The notes beneath the pieces were generated by a model. The model saw only the letters and a list, made by a program, of their open reading frames with translations. It had not been told where the DNA came from and did not search any database. This document shows positions 42,362 through 53,210 of a stretch of 64,000 nt of DNA, piece after piece. Source of the stretch: Cristatella mucedo (taxonomy: Eukaryota; Bryozoa; Phylactolaemata; Cristatellidae). The translations under genes and the position numbers were made by a program. Numbering within the stretch: position 1 is the stretch's first letter; each line of letters opens with the position of its first letter. The DNA is taken from the NCBI GenBank assembly GCA_009760855.2, contig WPIO01000030.1, forward strand, positions 3,184,001-3,248,000, read 5' to 3'.

Positions 42362-43498
42362 ATGAATGCTTCCGGCCTTTTTAGCTTTTCCCCTTCCCTT
42401 TGCCTTTTCTTCTCAGGAAAGCCGCCTCCGAGCCAAGCTGCTAGCAGCCACAGCTGCTCGGCCACAGCAGCCATCGTCGATGCTTCAGGTGCTTCGGCCG
42501 CTGCAGTTGACCGAGCCGAAGCATCCCAGCTGCCGACCCTCCTCTGCGGTGCCGCAGCAGCCGCCACCAGCCAAGTGGGCAAAGCAACCGACGGAGCGGG
42601 TCAAGGCCGTCGTGAAGCTGGCTGGGACGAGCGCCGGGCACCTGCCGTCGCCGGTCCGGTACCAACCGAGGCCGGTACGGCTTCTGCTACTGCTGCTGCT
42701 ACTGCTGCAGCTACTGCTGCAGCTACTGCTGCAGCTACTGCTGCTGCTACTGCTGCTGCTACTGCTGCTGCTACTGCTGCTGCTATAGCTGCAGCCTTGG
42801 CTGCCGCTGCCCTTGCTGCAGCGCCGGCAGCAGCGGCTTCGGGCAGCAAGCAAAAGCAGTCGGCGGCGGCTAATAGAAAGGGCAAGAAGCCGAGAGGAAA
42901 AACAGAGGCCAGCACGGCAACGGCAGAGGCAGGGGCAGCAGCAGCAGGGGCGGCTTCGGTGGAGAAGTCAGCTCCCCCGTTCGACGAGGATGCCTAGTAT
43001 CGCCTGAAGCGGCAGCTCAACAACGAGTCGGCGAGGCGCTCGCGAGAGGCCAAGCGGAAGCATGAGGAGGCCAGGATGGCCGATACGGATAGGCTCGAGA
43101 AAGAGAACCAAATGATGAACTCGGACATGGACCGCCTTCGGAGGGAGATGGGAGCCATGAGCAAGGCCCAGCGGCACCACTACGACTGCTACGGTGGTGG
43201 CGGCAGTGCAGGAGCACCTGGCGTTGCTTACTTGCATCATCCCATGAACGACAGCTTGGGTGTAGCAGGCTTCGGCTTGCATCAGCAACAGCCTCTGATG
43301 CACCAGCCTCAGCATCTGCTGCTGCACAAGTGCATGCCGCTTCAGCAGCAGCAGCCACAAATCACGCTACATCATCCCCAGTTCATCCAACAGCAGCAGT
43401 TCATGCAGCAGCAGCAACAGACCATGCTGCAGCAGCCACGGGTCATGCAGCATCAGCAGCAAGAGGTCGTGCAGCAGCAGCAGCAGCAGTTCATGTAA
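42362..43498 (+). CDS. PAR/NFIL3-like bZIP transcription factor, with an in-frame TAG
   Basis: One frame runs from ATG 42362 to TAA 43496-43498, broken only by TAG at 42995-42997. Before the TAG (211 codons) it is Ala/Ser/Pro-rich, with an ATAAA repeat from the CTG tract, a basic 'NRKGKKPRGKTE' and an acidic 'PPFDEDA'. Right after the TAG comes 'YRLKRQLNNESARRSREAKR', then 'LEKEN' and 'MDRLRREM'. It aligns without gaps to PAR-type bZIP domains: Y seven residues before NN, NNE.A.RSR, LEKEN, then L and M/L at heptad spacing. The C-terminus is Gln-rich. Such proteins are nuclear and bind DNA as dimers. The TAG could be a premature stop, a 3' splice acceptor (its AG, phase 0), read through, or a sequence error. 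The bZIP call is firm; gene structure and activity are not. Confidence 0.75.
42681..42794 (+). repeat. CTG/CTA trinucleotide tract
   Basis: About 38 triplets of CTG with interspersed CTA and CAG. In the bZIP frame it encodes an Ala/Thr repeat (TAAATAAA); in the neighbouring frame it is poly-Leu. Confidence 0.9.
43019..43150 (+). other. bZIP domain, basic region plus zipper
   Basis: 44 codons. Basic region NNESARRSREAKRK; zipper positions hold M, L, M, L, M at seven- or near seven-residue spacing with 'LEKEN' in the middle. Weak (Met) contacts at several d positions are unusual compared with Leu in most family members. Confidence 0.88.
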
Positions 43499-43611
43499 CA
43501 GCAGCACCAGCTGCTTGGAGAAGTGGCCAATGCTTAGCTAGAGCTTGCTTGCAGTATCAGCTGCCACCTGATGTCGTTGGTGGTCGATGAAATCGGCGGC
43601 AGCAACTGTGC

Positions 43612-43617
43612 AATAAA
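43612..43617 (+). promoter_or_regulatory. Candidate poly(A) signal of the bZIP gene
   Basis: AATAAA 114 bp after the stop codon, followed by a TTTTGTTTTTG stretch at about 43623-43634. Confidence 0.65.
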
Positions 43618-43714
43618 ATACATTTTGTTTTTGCAATGAACGCTGGGCTGTCGATGCACGAACCAGAGCTCAGGCGAAGAAATGACTACTCTTTTCTGGG
43701 CCTCGCTGGCTTCG

Positions 43715-43878
43715 GGCAGGCACACTAGGTAAGGCGGTTGCTTTCACGATCTCGGTCCCGAGGTCGTGGGTTCGATTCCTGCAGTGGGCGATTCTTTATC
43801 GCCACTGCAAGCGGTGGTGATAGCCGTAAAGGCTCTACTGTCGCTATACAAAAAGAGGCTGTTTAATCAGCTAGGATT
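43715..43878 (+). mobile_element. SINE family B
   Basis: 'cacactaggtaaggcggttg', B box 'gtgggttcgattcctgcagt', 'atcgccactgcaagcggtgg', 'ctatacaaaaagaggctgtt'. Near-identical to 56866-57033. Confidence 0.9.
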
Positions 43879-43879
43879 T

Positions 43880-44602
43880 ATTTATTTTATTTAATTAATT
43901 GGCAGGATTTTGAGAATCGCGACAAGTCATGGCAATGGCTGCAGCAGGCAGGCTGGGGCAGTGTCGCCATAGCTATAGACTAGCAGTCTGTAGCTACCGA
44001 GTTTCAAGGTCGTCTTAATTGAACAGGCCAGGGGCGCAGCATCAAAATGCTGTACTGCCCCCTCGATTCCTTGTCGATGAGCGATGCCAGAAGTCGCCCT
44101 GAACTTCTGAATCAGACGTTATGGATGCGAGCTAATAGCCTGTCCTAGGTGTAGGCCGTGGCATACGCGTGCAAACAGAGGCGTACCTCTTTTTGGGCCG
44201 GATAAAGGTACCTAACAAATCAGTATCGTGGCTCCAGAAAAGGTCGTGTGGGAGAAAATGCCTGCCGCTGAGTTTCTTCTGTATTGAAAGAAACACTTAA
44301 GCTCCTTACTTGTTCAAAAACTTGTGTATCGTGGCATGCTTCCTTTCCAGCACTTGTCCTGTGAATAGTTGGATTTGATTTTTGTAGGGCTGTATTCAAA
44401 CGTTTTCTTATTGTTTTACAGCGATTTTCTAGTCTGTCTTCTGGCTTCGTCCAGTAATGAGGTCTTAAGTGAGCCGCCAACAGAGGGAGCACGCTCTTCA
44501 ACGTCAGGTTTAACGGTAGGCATCAGGCTGAACCACTGTTAGCTTAATCGTGAATCAGTCCTTCGAATCACATTCCGCTAATATTTTTCACTATCAGCAA
44601 CT
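43880..44602. other. No gene recognised
   Basis: A minus-strand open frame at 44220-44501 (93 codons) lacks similarity. No repeat identified. Confidence 0.4.
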
Positions 44603-45080
44603 AGATATCTATCTCCGTCTGTAACTCCACAAAGTCATAAAGACCATGTGGGGGTTAAGCAGGAGAGTTTCGTATAGCACACTCACAGCCAAAGCGGCTT
44701 TCGGTACGAATTCGGTAGCCAACAGACTTCGTCTCACGAAACAAAGAGAAAGTGGGCAGCATAGCAGAGTCAGGAGAGCAGTTGAGGTAGTGAGTAGCAT
44801 GGAAGTAGCAGCTCAGGACCGCTGAGAAGGATGAGCCATAGTCGGCAGTAGGAGAGTAGTTGTCGTTGCGTAAGTATTGTGGAAGCGAGTTCCACAGTCT
44901 AGGACCTGCAGAGCTAAAGCTTGCCTTGAGCGGTGCAATTCTTTTATCAAGCAATGCTAGAAGATCAAAGTGCCTATTAAACTGCATCACTGCGCATGCT
45001 TTTAACTTGGCATGATTCAGATTTAGCTGTAGCATGTTACTACTGGCTAATGAGTTGAGATTTTTTTCGGGGACCAAGTA
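44603..45080 (-). mobile_element. LINE family B 3' end
   Basis: Minus strand 45077-44655 is open and reads 'APLKASFSSAGPRLWNSLPQ' and '[20 protein letters not shown]'. The 3' end is 'gtggagttacagacggagat', like the copies at 19.0, 21.4 and 58.7 kb. Confidence 0.85.
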
Positions 45081-45084
45081 ATAA

Positions 45085-45185
45085 TAATTACAAATAATTA
45101 TATTATAGATATAAATAAATAAATAAATATATATATATATATATTTAATAAAAATATAGAACGATATTAAATAAAATATAACTGA
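45085..45185. repeat. AT-rich simple sequence
   Basis: AAATA and AT repeats over about 100 bp. Confidence 0.9.
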
Positions 45186-45364
45186 TAGTAATTATGAATA
45201 CTGATTGTAGCAGTAAGAAATAGTGCTACGGTGGCTCCTTGACCAGACCCTAGTAGCACAAGCACGAAGGTGACCTGGCCTGAGGCACTGCCGCGGTCGA
45301 TGTTCTTCCTTCACTCTGCACATTTAAGCCTTAGATACCATAATCCTGAGCCAGTGCTCACATG

Positions 45365-46410
45365 GAGCTAGTTAGTCATAGGTGCAAACTCGTCGAGCAT
45401 GTTAGCTAGTGTCGTGTTGTAGCAATCTACCAGTGATGACAGGTCGAAAGGGGAATGGAGCAGCAGAGGCAAAGCAGATATTCTCGCACGGACAGCATCG
45501 ATTTCAAGAATCCTGTAGGATCGCCATTCGCAGGTGATTTTGGATGGGGAAGATGGAACGCATTGTAGGCTGAAAGAGATCTGCATGTGGTCAAATAAGC
45601 AGAATTTGGTTATAATTGGTGATGACAAAGTGCAGTTGTACGAGGAAATGTGGTCGAGTGTGTGACCCTTGATGTGGGTAGGGCCAAGCACAGGAGCCAC
45701 AAGAGACAAAGTGTAAGTCAGTGCACGAAATTCGGTGCTAAATGCGGTCCAAGTTATTAAAATAAATGTTGAAGTCACCTATAACGAGGAAAGATTGATT
45801 TCTGGCACACAGAATTGAAATGAGATCAGATAAATCTGCGATGAAGGAGGACTTAGGCTCTGATGTGCGATAGACTACTGTCACCATGGGTAGCTTGTTG
45901 TCGGATGAAATCAAGGCAGTAGTTACAAAAGACTGCTTTGAGGGTACTGCAAATGGTTTGAAATTTAAAGTCGAGCTTGTAAAAATAGCAACCCCACCTC
46001 CAGTTTTGATTGATCTAGGGGCATGAAAAAAAGGAGAAACCCAGTGGCGATGCGTATTTAATTGTCGGGCAGTTTACCGATTTTGGCCAATTATTTCAGT
46101 CAACGGTCGGTTCAGATAAATAAGGTCGCTTATTACTAGGGGTTGATTGTACGTTGAGCGAGATTTCAAAGACACGGGTTAAGTTGGGCCTAAGGAGTGA
46201 TGACCACTAAGGTAAAGAGATTCATGGTAACGCTCGAAGGGAGAAGGCGCTGAACGATTCGAGACAATTGTAGGAATACTAAAAAAAGCAGGTACTCAGC
46301 TGGCAGCTCCCGCCAAACGAGCGGCGTCTTGGAGCTCCCGACCCCGGCCCCCGTCAGCTCCGGTGCGATCTTCTTTTGTAAATGACTCTCGGATCTTAGC
46401 AGCTGCAATG
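45365..46410 (-). mobile_element. LINE family A 5' part (endonuclease)
   Basis: Minus strand follows 49080-50110 of the reference copy. It has the same 5' leader (around 46310-46380), then the APE-type endonuclease with 'IKTGGGVAIFTSS' (46010-45970), a 'VIGDFNIYF'-like motif at 45785-45755 and 'SSLVDCYNTTLANMLDEFAP' at 45440-45380. Stops and indels throughout. Confidence 0.88.
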
Positions 46411-46810
46411 AAATTTAGGAATGCATTTGAATTAAGACAACGGAGCTATAATGCGTATGTAACTGATATGATAGTCACTAACATGCAGCTTATGCTGTGC
46501 TAAGCTCTGGTTGCATAATGTATAGCACTCTTCGGAGGGAGTATCAGCTCAAAATTCAAAGCGCTTCCTTAATCTTGAAAATAGACGTTCTGTCCGCGTT
46601 CTGGCTAATCGTTGGCCAGCCTTAAGCACTCGAAGCTGCTCCTCAGCCAATGACGGACTACCAAGTACTTCGCTGTCTATTTTTGGACCAATTCGTCGAG
46701 CATGAGGCTGTCGTGGAATTTATCTATCGGGCAGAGCTCTGCGGTTCCTTGCCTTCGAGAGCTAGGGGATGCGAAATGCCGTGAAAGTATCCAGCAGGTA
46801 CACTCTAAAT
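46411..46810. other. No feature recognised
   Basis: Unassigned sequence between a LINE copy and a possible LTR. Confidence 0.4.
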
Positions 46811-47246
46811 TGTTGCCCTGTCATATGGCGAGAAATCTCTCGCTAGAGCTTTTTCGAGGCCTATATTTCTAGCACCGAGGTCTACATGCATATTTATATG
46901 TATGTTTTTTATTGTTATCGTCTTTTTTCCTTATTTTTATATTTATATTTCGTGGCCTACATTTATACATTTATAGAGGACGGATAGTCATCGGGCATTT
47001 AGTGTAGCAGTCTTCACAGCATCTGCCTCACGTGGACAGACACAGCAGACGGATCGGCTACTGACAGCGGTAGCTGACGGAGAGCTGCTCGGCTCAGTCA
47101 CCTTCGAGGTCTAATAAAGTGGCCGTTAAATACTGACTGTCGAAACGAATGAACAGTTAGTCTACTCGGGGGTCTCAGGTAACGCTGCTGCAAGCCTGCA
47201 TGAGTGGATACACTGCGGCCGGACTAAGAGAATATTAGCTCTTCCA
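46811..47246 (+). mobile_element. Possible solo LTR
   Basis: Starts TGTTG and ends TTCCA, has AT-rich text in its first half, an AATAAA at 47113-47118, and is followed two bases later by TGGTGGTGCTGAAG, which could be a primer-binding site. No second LTR or coding part was seen and I could not find a clear target duplication. Confidence 0.35.
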
Positions 47247-47274
47247 ACTGGTGGTGCTGAAGTGCAACAGACAG

Positions 47275-47845
47275 TCCTGATGCACTCGGGATTTAGGTGT
47301 CCTCTTTGATAACTGCTTTAAGCTTAAAAGCTTCGTTAATAATTCTGCTTCCACAAATTTTGGATTAAGGACTGTCTACCACGGTGGATGGCTAGAAATA
47401 TTATGAGCTCCCTGGTTCTGTCTAGGTTGGATTATTGTAATTTACTTTGATTGGGCCACAGAAAAAAGTTGCCAAGCCTCTGCAGCTGGTGATGAATATG
47501 GCTGCAAAATTAGTCAACGGATGTAAGAGGTTCAGCCAAGTGTCTTTCTTCCCAAGAGTCTCATTGGCTAAATGAGCTACCATGGCTCCCGTTCAATCAT
47601 CAAACGTCCCCTGACATGAACAATTATAAAAAGAAGCTTAAAATTAACCTGTTTATCGCAGAATTCGGTGCGTCTTTGCGATTCGTGCTCATCTACCTGC
47701 TTACACTATGCCTGCTGCTTACGGATGTTACCACCAATCATTTGGTAATGCTTCTATACAGCATATGTAAAGTGCTTGGAAAGAGATTCAGTTCTCGGAG
47801 GGCACCATACAATGTATCATTGTTATTAAAAAGTTTCAATTAGGT
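47275..47845 (+). mobile_element. LINE 3' fragment, family B-like coding with A-type tail
   Basis: Begins 'LGVLFDNCFKLKSF', then a segment like 'SRLDYCN' at 47425. The end is 'NYKKKLKINLFIAEFG' plus 3' UTR and tail 'gtaaagtgcttggaaagaga' (47766-47810). It may be a third family. Confidence 0.7.
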
Positions 47846-48018
47846 GTTTCACCATAGTTTATTGTAACAAAACTTAATAGTTTTGTCTTTTGGTTCGCCA
47901 ACTTGTTAAGGTTTTCGTAGGACCCAACGAGGCCAGGTCTGACCTGGGCCATGGGCGACACAATGAACAATTCTAGACAGAGTTTGCTTCACTACAACAC
48001 AAAATTAAACGTATATAC

Positions 48019-48021
<3 letters not shown>
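47846..48021. other. No feature recognised
   Basis: Short unassigned stretch before the TG array. Confidence 0.4.

Positions 48022-48067
<46 letters not shown>
48022..48067 (+). repeat. (TG)n microsatellite
   Basis: About 22 uninterrupted TG units. Confidence 0.97.
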
Positions 48068-48068
<1 letters not shown>

Positions 48069-48508
48069 ATATAAATGTACGCTGGTGTAAGTAGATAGAG
48101 ACGCTCACGCAGGCAAACACGTACCAGTCCATGCCTTCCACGAGACTATATGGCCTCATGAGTCCTTGCAAGTCTTTTCTTAAACATTCTTCTGTTGCCA
48201 GTCGCTTCGAAAGCCGAGTCTCGAGGCAATGCATTAGATGGGAGACGGCAAACCATTCTCAAACTCTCCAAAATTAGCGACGCTGTGGTCGGTCGCATCG
48301 CGTGTGCATCTTCGCTGAATTAGAAGTGAGCTGGGAAGCTGGGTGTGACGCGGCAATAGAAGGGGCAGCCAACTTCGATCAATCTGCTGCTACTGTGGTA
48401 AGCCTTCCATTAGTTCTATACAAACTATGCAAGCTGGCAGCTTGGCTCGCTTATGGCATAGATTGTTACGGGCTCATGGTGAAACAGTTTCCGTATGCCA
48501 CGTATGTC

Positions 48509-48622
48509 GTAATATATATATATATATATATATATATGCGATGTATATATATATATATATTATATATATATATAAGATATATATATATTATATATATATA
48601 TACATATAATATACATATATCG
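48509..48622. repeat. (TA)n-rich microsatellite
   Basis: Alternating TA with a few G or C interruptions over about 110 bp; self-complementary. Confidence 0.95.
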
Positions 48623-49079
48623 TACATATGCGATTCGATTGGTCGCTATCGGAGCCCGGTTGTATTCTACTTTTCAAACGGAAGTTACGGCGACTATTTG
48701 AGCCAAGTTAGGGAGTGAAAGCGTCTGTTTGCTCCACCGGAATTGAATCAGCTACGCTTGAAAACGCAGCACAAGCGAATAACTCTTTTTTTACGACATC
48801 TCCGTTGTAATGCAAGAATTTTCGTTGGACGCTCTTCCGCGGCGTTGTTAAACTTCTACATAGAGGCTGTGGTTGGCTGGCTGCTCTGCTAAAGCTTTAA
48901 TTCTACCCCATTTAGAGTGTTCCATTGTCTCGGGTCCTACATAAGGCACAAGGACTATCCGCGTTGCATTCACATCTGGAGCTCGCCGTTGAGCGAAGGA
49001 ATCTCGTAATCTCATTTCGATGCTAGTCGCCATGTCGTGCCGAAGTCGTAACGTGTCTCCCTAATGATAAAGGTTTGCT
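48623..49079. other. Unassigned, possibly LINE 5' leader
   Basis: Precedes the reference LINE copy. Its 5' limit cannot be set because the only other copy with this part (46.4 kb) diverges here. Confidence 0.4.
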
Positions 49080-52000
49080 GCCTAGGCCGTATTTGAACAA
49101 AGTCCGTACAAAAAAGATTTCATAGCTCGGTGGCCGGAACCGCCAGCTAAGACGCCGCTCGTTGGGCAGGAACTGTGAGCTGAGTACCCGCTCGTTTGGT
49201 ATTCCTAGCATTGTCTCGAACCGCTCAGCACGCTCCACTACATGCGTCACTGTAAATCTCTCTAACTTAGTGGTCCTCAGGCCTGTTGTAAGTCCATCGG
49301 CCAGACTTAACGCTTGCCTTTGGAATCCTCGCTCAATGTACAATGAACATCTAGTAATAAGCGACCTTATTTCTGAAAATGGTATCGACTTGCTCGCCCT
49401 AAATGAAACTTGGCTGAAATCGATAAACTGCCCGACAATTAAAGACGCCACTCCATCTGGTTTCTCGTTCTTTCACACCCCTAGATCAATCAAAACTGGA
49501 GGTGGAGTTGCTATTATCGTGCGCTCGAAATTCAACTTCAAGCCATTTGTGGTACCCTCGAAGCAGTCTTTTGAATCAAGTTTCTTGGTCCCACCCGAAA
49601 ACAAGCTACCGATAGTGTCAGTAGTCAATCGCCCACCAGGTACCAAATCCTCCTTTATCTCAGATTTCTTCGATCTCATTTCGATTCTGTGTGCAAGAAA
49701 GCGACCCTTCTTCGTTATGGGTGATTTCAACGTTCACTTTGGTAACTTATCTGACGCTTTCAGCACTGAATTTTGTGCATTGACTGACTCATCGTCTCTT
49801 GTGGCTCATGTGCATGGCCCTACCCCCATCAAGGGTCACACACTCGACCAGATTTTCTCATACAAGTGCACTTTATCATCACCAATTATAACCAAATCCT
49901 GCTTATCTGACCACATGCAGATCTCACTCAATCTACGGTGTGTGCCCACATCCTCCTCTAAAATAACCTGTGAATCGCGAAACCTCAAGACCCTTGACAT
50001 CGATGCTGTCCGTGCGAGAATATCTGCTTCACCTCTGCTGCTCAGTCCTTCCTCCGATCTGTCATCATTGGCAGATAGCTACAACACAACACTAGCTGAC
50101 ACGCTCGACGAGTTTGTACCTCTGACAAAGCGCACTGTGCGTTCCCGCCCAGTCGGCCAATGGTTTACCACAGACATTAAACTAGCCAGGTCTACTAAGC
50201 GAAAGCTTGAAAAACCATGCAAAAAACCGGACTAACTGTCCATCGACAGGCATATGAAGACTACTGTAGGTCGTACCAATCGATCCTAGCAAAGGCCAAG
50301 TCTAGCTTCTATAGAAAAAATGTTGAATCACAGATGCACAATCCAAAAATGCTGATGTCGACAATAAACCATCTCCTCAAACGTTCCCAGATTAGCTCCT
50401 TGTGATGATCCAGCCGATCGCTTCTCTCGATTCTTTGTGCAGAAGATAGAAAAGATCAGGGAATCCATCCCTGCGATGACAACCTCCCCACTAGAATTCT
50501 GTTCCTTGGTTCCTGGCTGCACCTCAATGTCTGCATTTAAGCAGGTCACTAGTGATCTAGTCCTTAAGTTCGTATCTCAATCAAAGAAGACAACAAGTCC
50601 TTTGGACTCCATTCCCACTATCCTGCTCCTACGTTGCATTGATCTGCTGCTTCAAAGCATGACTAACATTATTAATATGTCATTAGCCTCAGGTCATGTC
50701 CCAGCACCTTTCAAACAAGCTGTAGTCAGGCCACTTCTCAAGAAAGCTACACTTGACCAAGAGAACTTAAGCAACTACCGCCCAGTCTCTCTTCTACCCA
50801 TCTTATCAAAGACACTGGAGCAGGTCGTGACAGACCAGCTGAACTCATATATAGAAACTTCACACTTTGCTAGTAAGTTCCAGTCTGGCTTTAGAGCTAA
50901 TCACTCCACAGAGTCAGCATTGCTTAGGGTATACAACGACCTACTTATTAATGCAGACATGGGTAGAGTGTCTCTGCATGTTTTGCTCGATCTTTCGGCA
51001 GCTTTTGATACCATCGATCACAAAGTTCTTCTAGATTGCCTCTCATGTCGCCTGGGCATCACTGGCATTGCTCTGCAATGGTTCAGGTCCTATCTCAGTG
51101 GGAGACTCGAGAGTATTAACGTTAATGGACAAAGATCATCTGAAGTACCTCTGAAATATGGAGTACCTCAGGGCTCCGTGCTAGGTCCGGTTCTTTCACG
51201 GTTTATACTCTCCCTCTAGCTGATGTGATTACCAAGCACAATCTAGGCTTTCACTTCTATGCGTATGACACTCAGTTATACATTTGCTTTGATTCCTCTC
51301 AGCCTTCGAGCACCTCAAATTCTGTCAACTTGCTGCATGCATTGATTACATCCGCACATGGATGGCAGCAAATTTTCTAAAACTAAACGATGATAAAAAC
51401 TAACTTACTAGTTATAGGCAATCCTAGTGTGATTAAGAGATTGGAAAGGCTGTCTCTCAAAATTGGCTCTGCTAGCATATCTTCTGTCGAATCAGCTCGA
51501 AATCTATGTGTCATATTCCAAAGCGACCTCTCGTTAGACGACCATATCAGCTCCACAGTCAAATCTGCCTATTTTCAGCTTCATAACATTGCTAAAATTT
51601 GGGCTTGTTTAGATAAGGATACCACGTCCAAGATGGTCCATGCATTCGTTCCATCCCGTCTCGACTTCTGCAACTCACTGCTTACTGGCCTACCAGCATG
51701 TGCGATCAGGCGATTGCAGCTGGTGCAAAACTCTGCTGCTAGGCTTGTCTGCCGTGAGCGTCACAGTTGCCAAATTACTCCACTTCTCGCCGACCTGCAC
51801 TGGATACCAGTCAAGCAACAGATTGACTTTAAGGTTTTGTCTCTCACTTTTAGGTCCCTTCATTATATGGCTCCAGCTTATCTCTCCGATATACTCCCCC
51901 ATCAGGCCAAGCATCGTACCACCAGCTTTTCGGAATCCCACAGTCTAGAAATACCCTGTACATACCTTAAATCCTTTGGAGACCGTGCATTTAGTTCGTA

Positions 52001-52350
52001 TGCTCCCAAAGCCTGGAACTCCCTCCCGACCTGTGTCAGAACATCCCCTGACCTGACCACATTTAAAAGGAACTTAAAGCACACCTATTCAGGACAGCAT
52101 TTAGTGGGTCCCTGTGATTCGTCCTTGATGTGCGTATGCGTGCTGACACTGTTCATGCTGCCACTAACCACATTTGCATGCTGACCCTGTGCATGTCACC
52201 CCTAATTATATTTTTCTTTTTGCTTGTTATGCAAGCATGATTATACTTACCATTCACTTGCATTTCCCTTTGCAGCAAACGTAAAGCGCCTAGAAAGAGA
52301 TTAAGCTCTCGGAGGGCGCTTTATCAAGTTCAGTATAATTATTATTATTA
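49080..52350 (+). mobile_element. LINE family A, most complete copy
   Basis: A CR1/L2-group non-LTR retrotransposon; it copies by target-primed reverse transcription. Order: 5' leader (49080-49300), APE-type endonuclease 49300-50110 with 'LLALNETWL', 'GGGVAIIVRS', 'MGDFNVHFG', 'LDQIFS' and 'LSDHMQISLNL', then RT 50437-51380 with '[20 protein letters not shown]', '[20 protein letters not shown]' and '[11 protein letters not shown]', and a C-terminal part 51390-52120. The 3' UTR, tail hairpin (about 52270-52322) and (ATT)n follow. It is inactive: a frameshift near 50215, a deletion near 50400, a frameshift near 51200 and 51330, and the catalytic YADD reads YAYD (51258-51269). No ORF1 was recognised. 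Confidence 0.95.
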
Positions 52351-53040
52351 TAGCTCTGCTAACTTGGCCGGATGCTTTTCTTATTTTACGACACAATGAC
52401 CACCAGCTCATCTTTTCGCTGTCACGTGATCAATATGAAGATCGGGCAGAAATGCGGAAAGTGCTATCGCACTTATATTCATTTTTCAGTAAACTTTAGA
52501 AGTTGGCTTAAACTTAGTTTACTGAAACATGTTTGGGCCCAAAACAAGAGCTGCGTGCAACCTTGGTCTTAAACAAAACGCCGCAGGGCCGCATGATGTC
52601 TTAATATGCTTAATCCTGTTTTCTTAGCGTTAAGTGACCAGCATCCGGGTTTTTCCTAGTATGGCCACTTAACCAGCCGCGTAGCCAAGAAATTTTTTCA
52701 AAAGGACCTAGCGTGGCCTCTTCACCTGCTGGAACTACCGGATGTGTAACTGCCAATAAAGCGTCATTAAAAAAAACTGTGCGATGTCACTATCAACGTC
52801 GAAACCTCCTTCCGTGTCTCTGGCGCCCTCATCGTCTCAGCAGTCTGTAAAATTTGTCCCACATGCCAACCGGCCACTCCACTGGCTAGAGGCTTCCCTC
52901 CTCCATGCCGCAAGCCTCTGTCTCGATTAAACTAGAAGTAAGCATTTTGAAGCTGGTAACCTTTAATAAAAAATGCATCAAATACATACTTAAATATAAA
53001 AATTGTAAATGTTTGTCTTCCCCATAAATAATAGAAAATA
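52351..53040. other. Unassigned stretch
   Basis: No gene. 'caataaagcgtcattaaaaa' at 52755-52775 looks like a poly(A) signal with a short A-run and could be the tail of an unidentified retrocopy. Confidence 0.4.
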
Positions 53041-53210
53041 CTAGCTGATTCAACTGCCTATTTTTATGGCGACAGAAGAGCCTTTACGGTTCTCAGCACC
53101 GAATGCAGTAGCCATAAAGAATCGCCCAAGGCAGGATTCGAACCCACGACCCCGGGACCAAGGTAATGAAAAGCAGCCGCCTTACCTAGTGTGCCGCTGC
53201 GGCTAGCTAG
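53041..53210 (-). mobile_element. SINE family B
   Basis: Minus strand: 'cactaggtaaggcggctgct', B box 'gtgggttcgaatcctgcctt', end 'aggcagttgaatcagctagt'. Confidence 0.85.
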
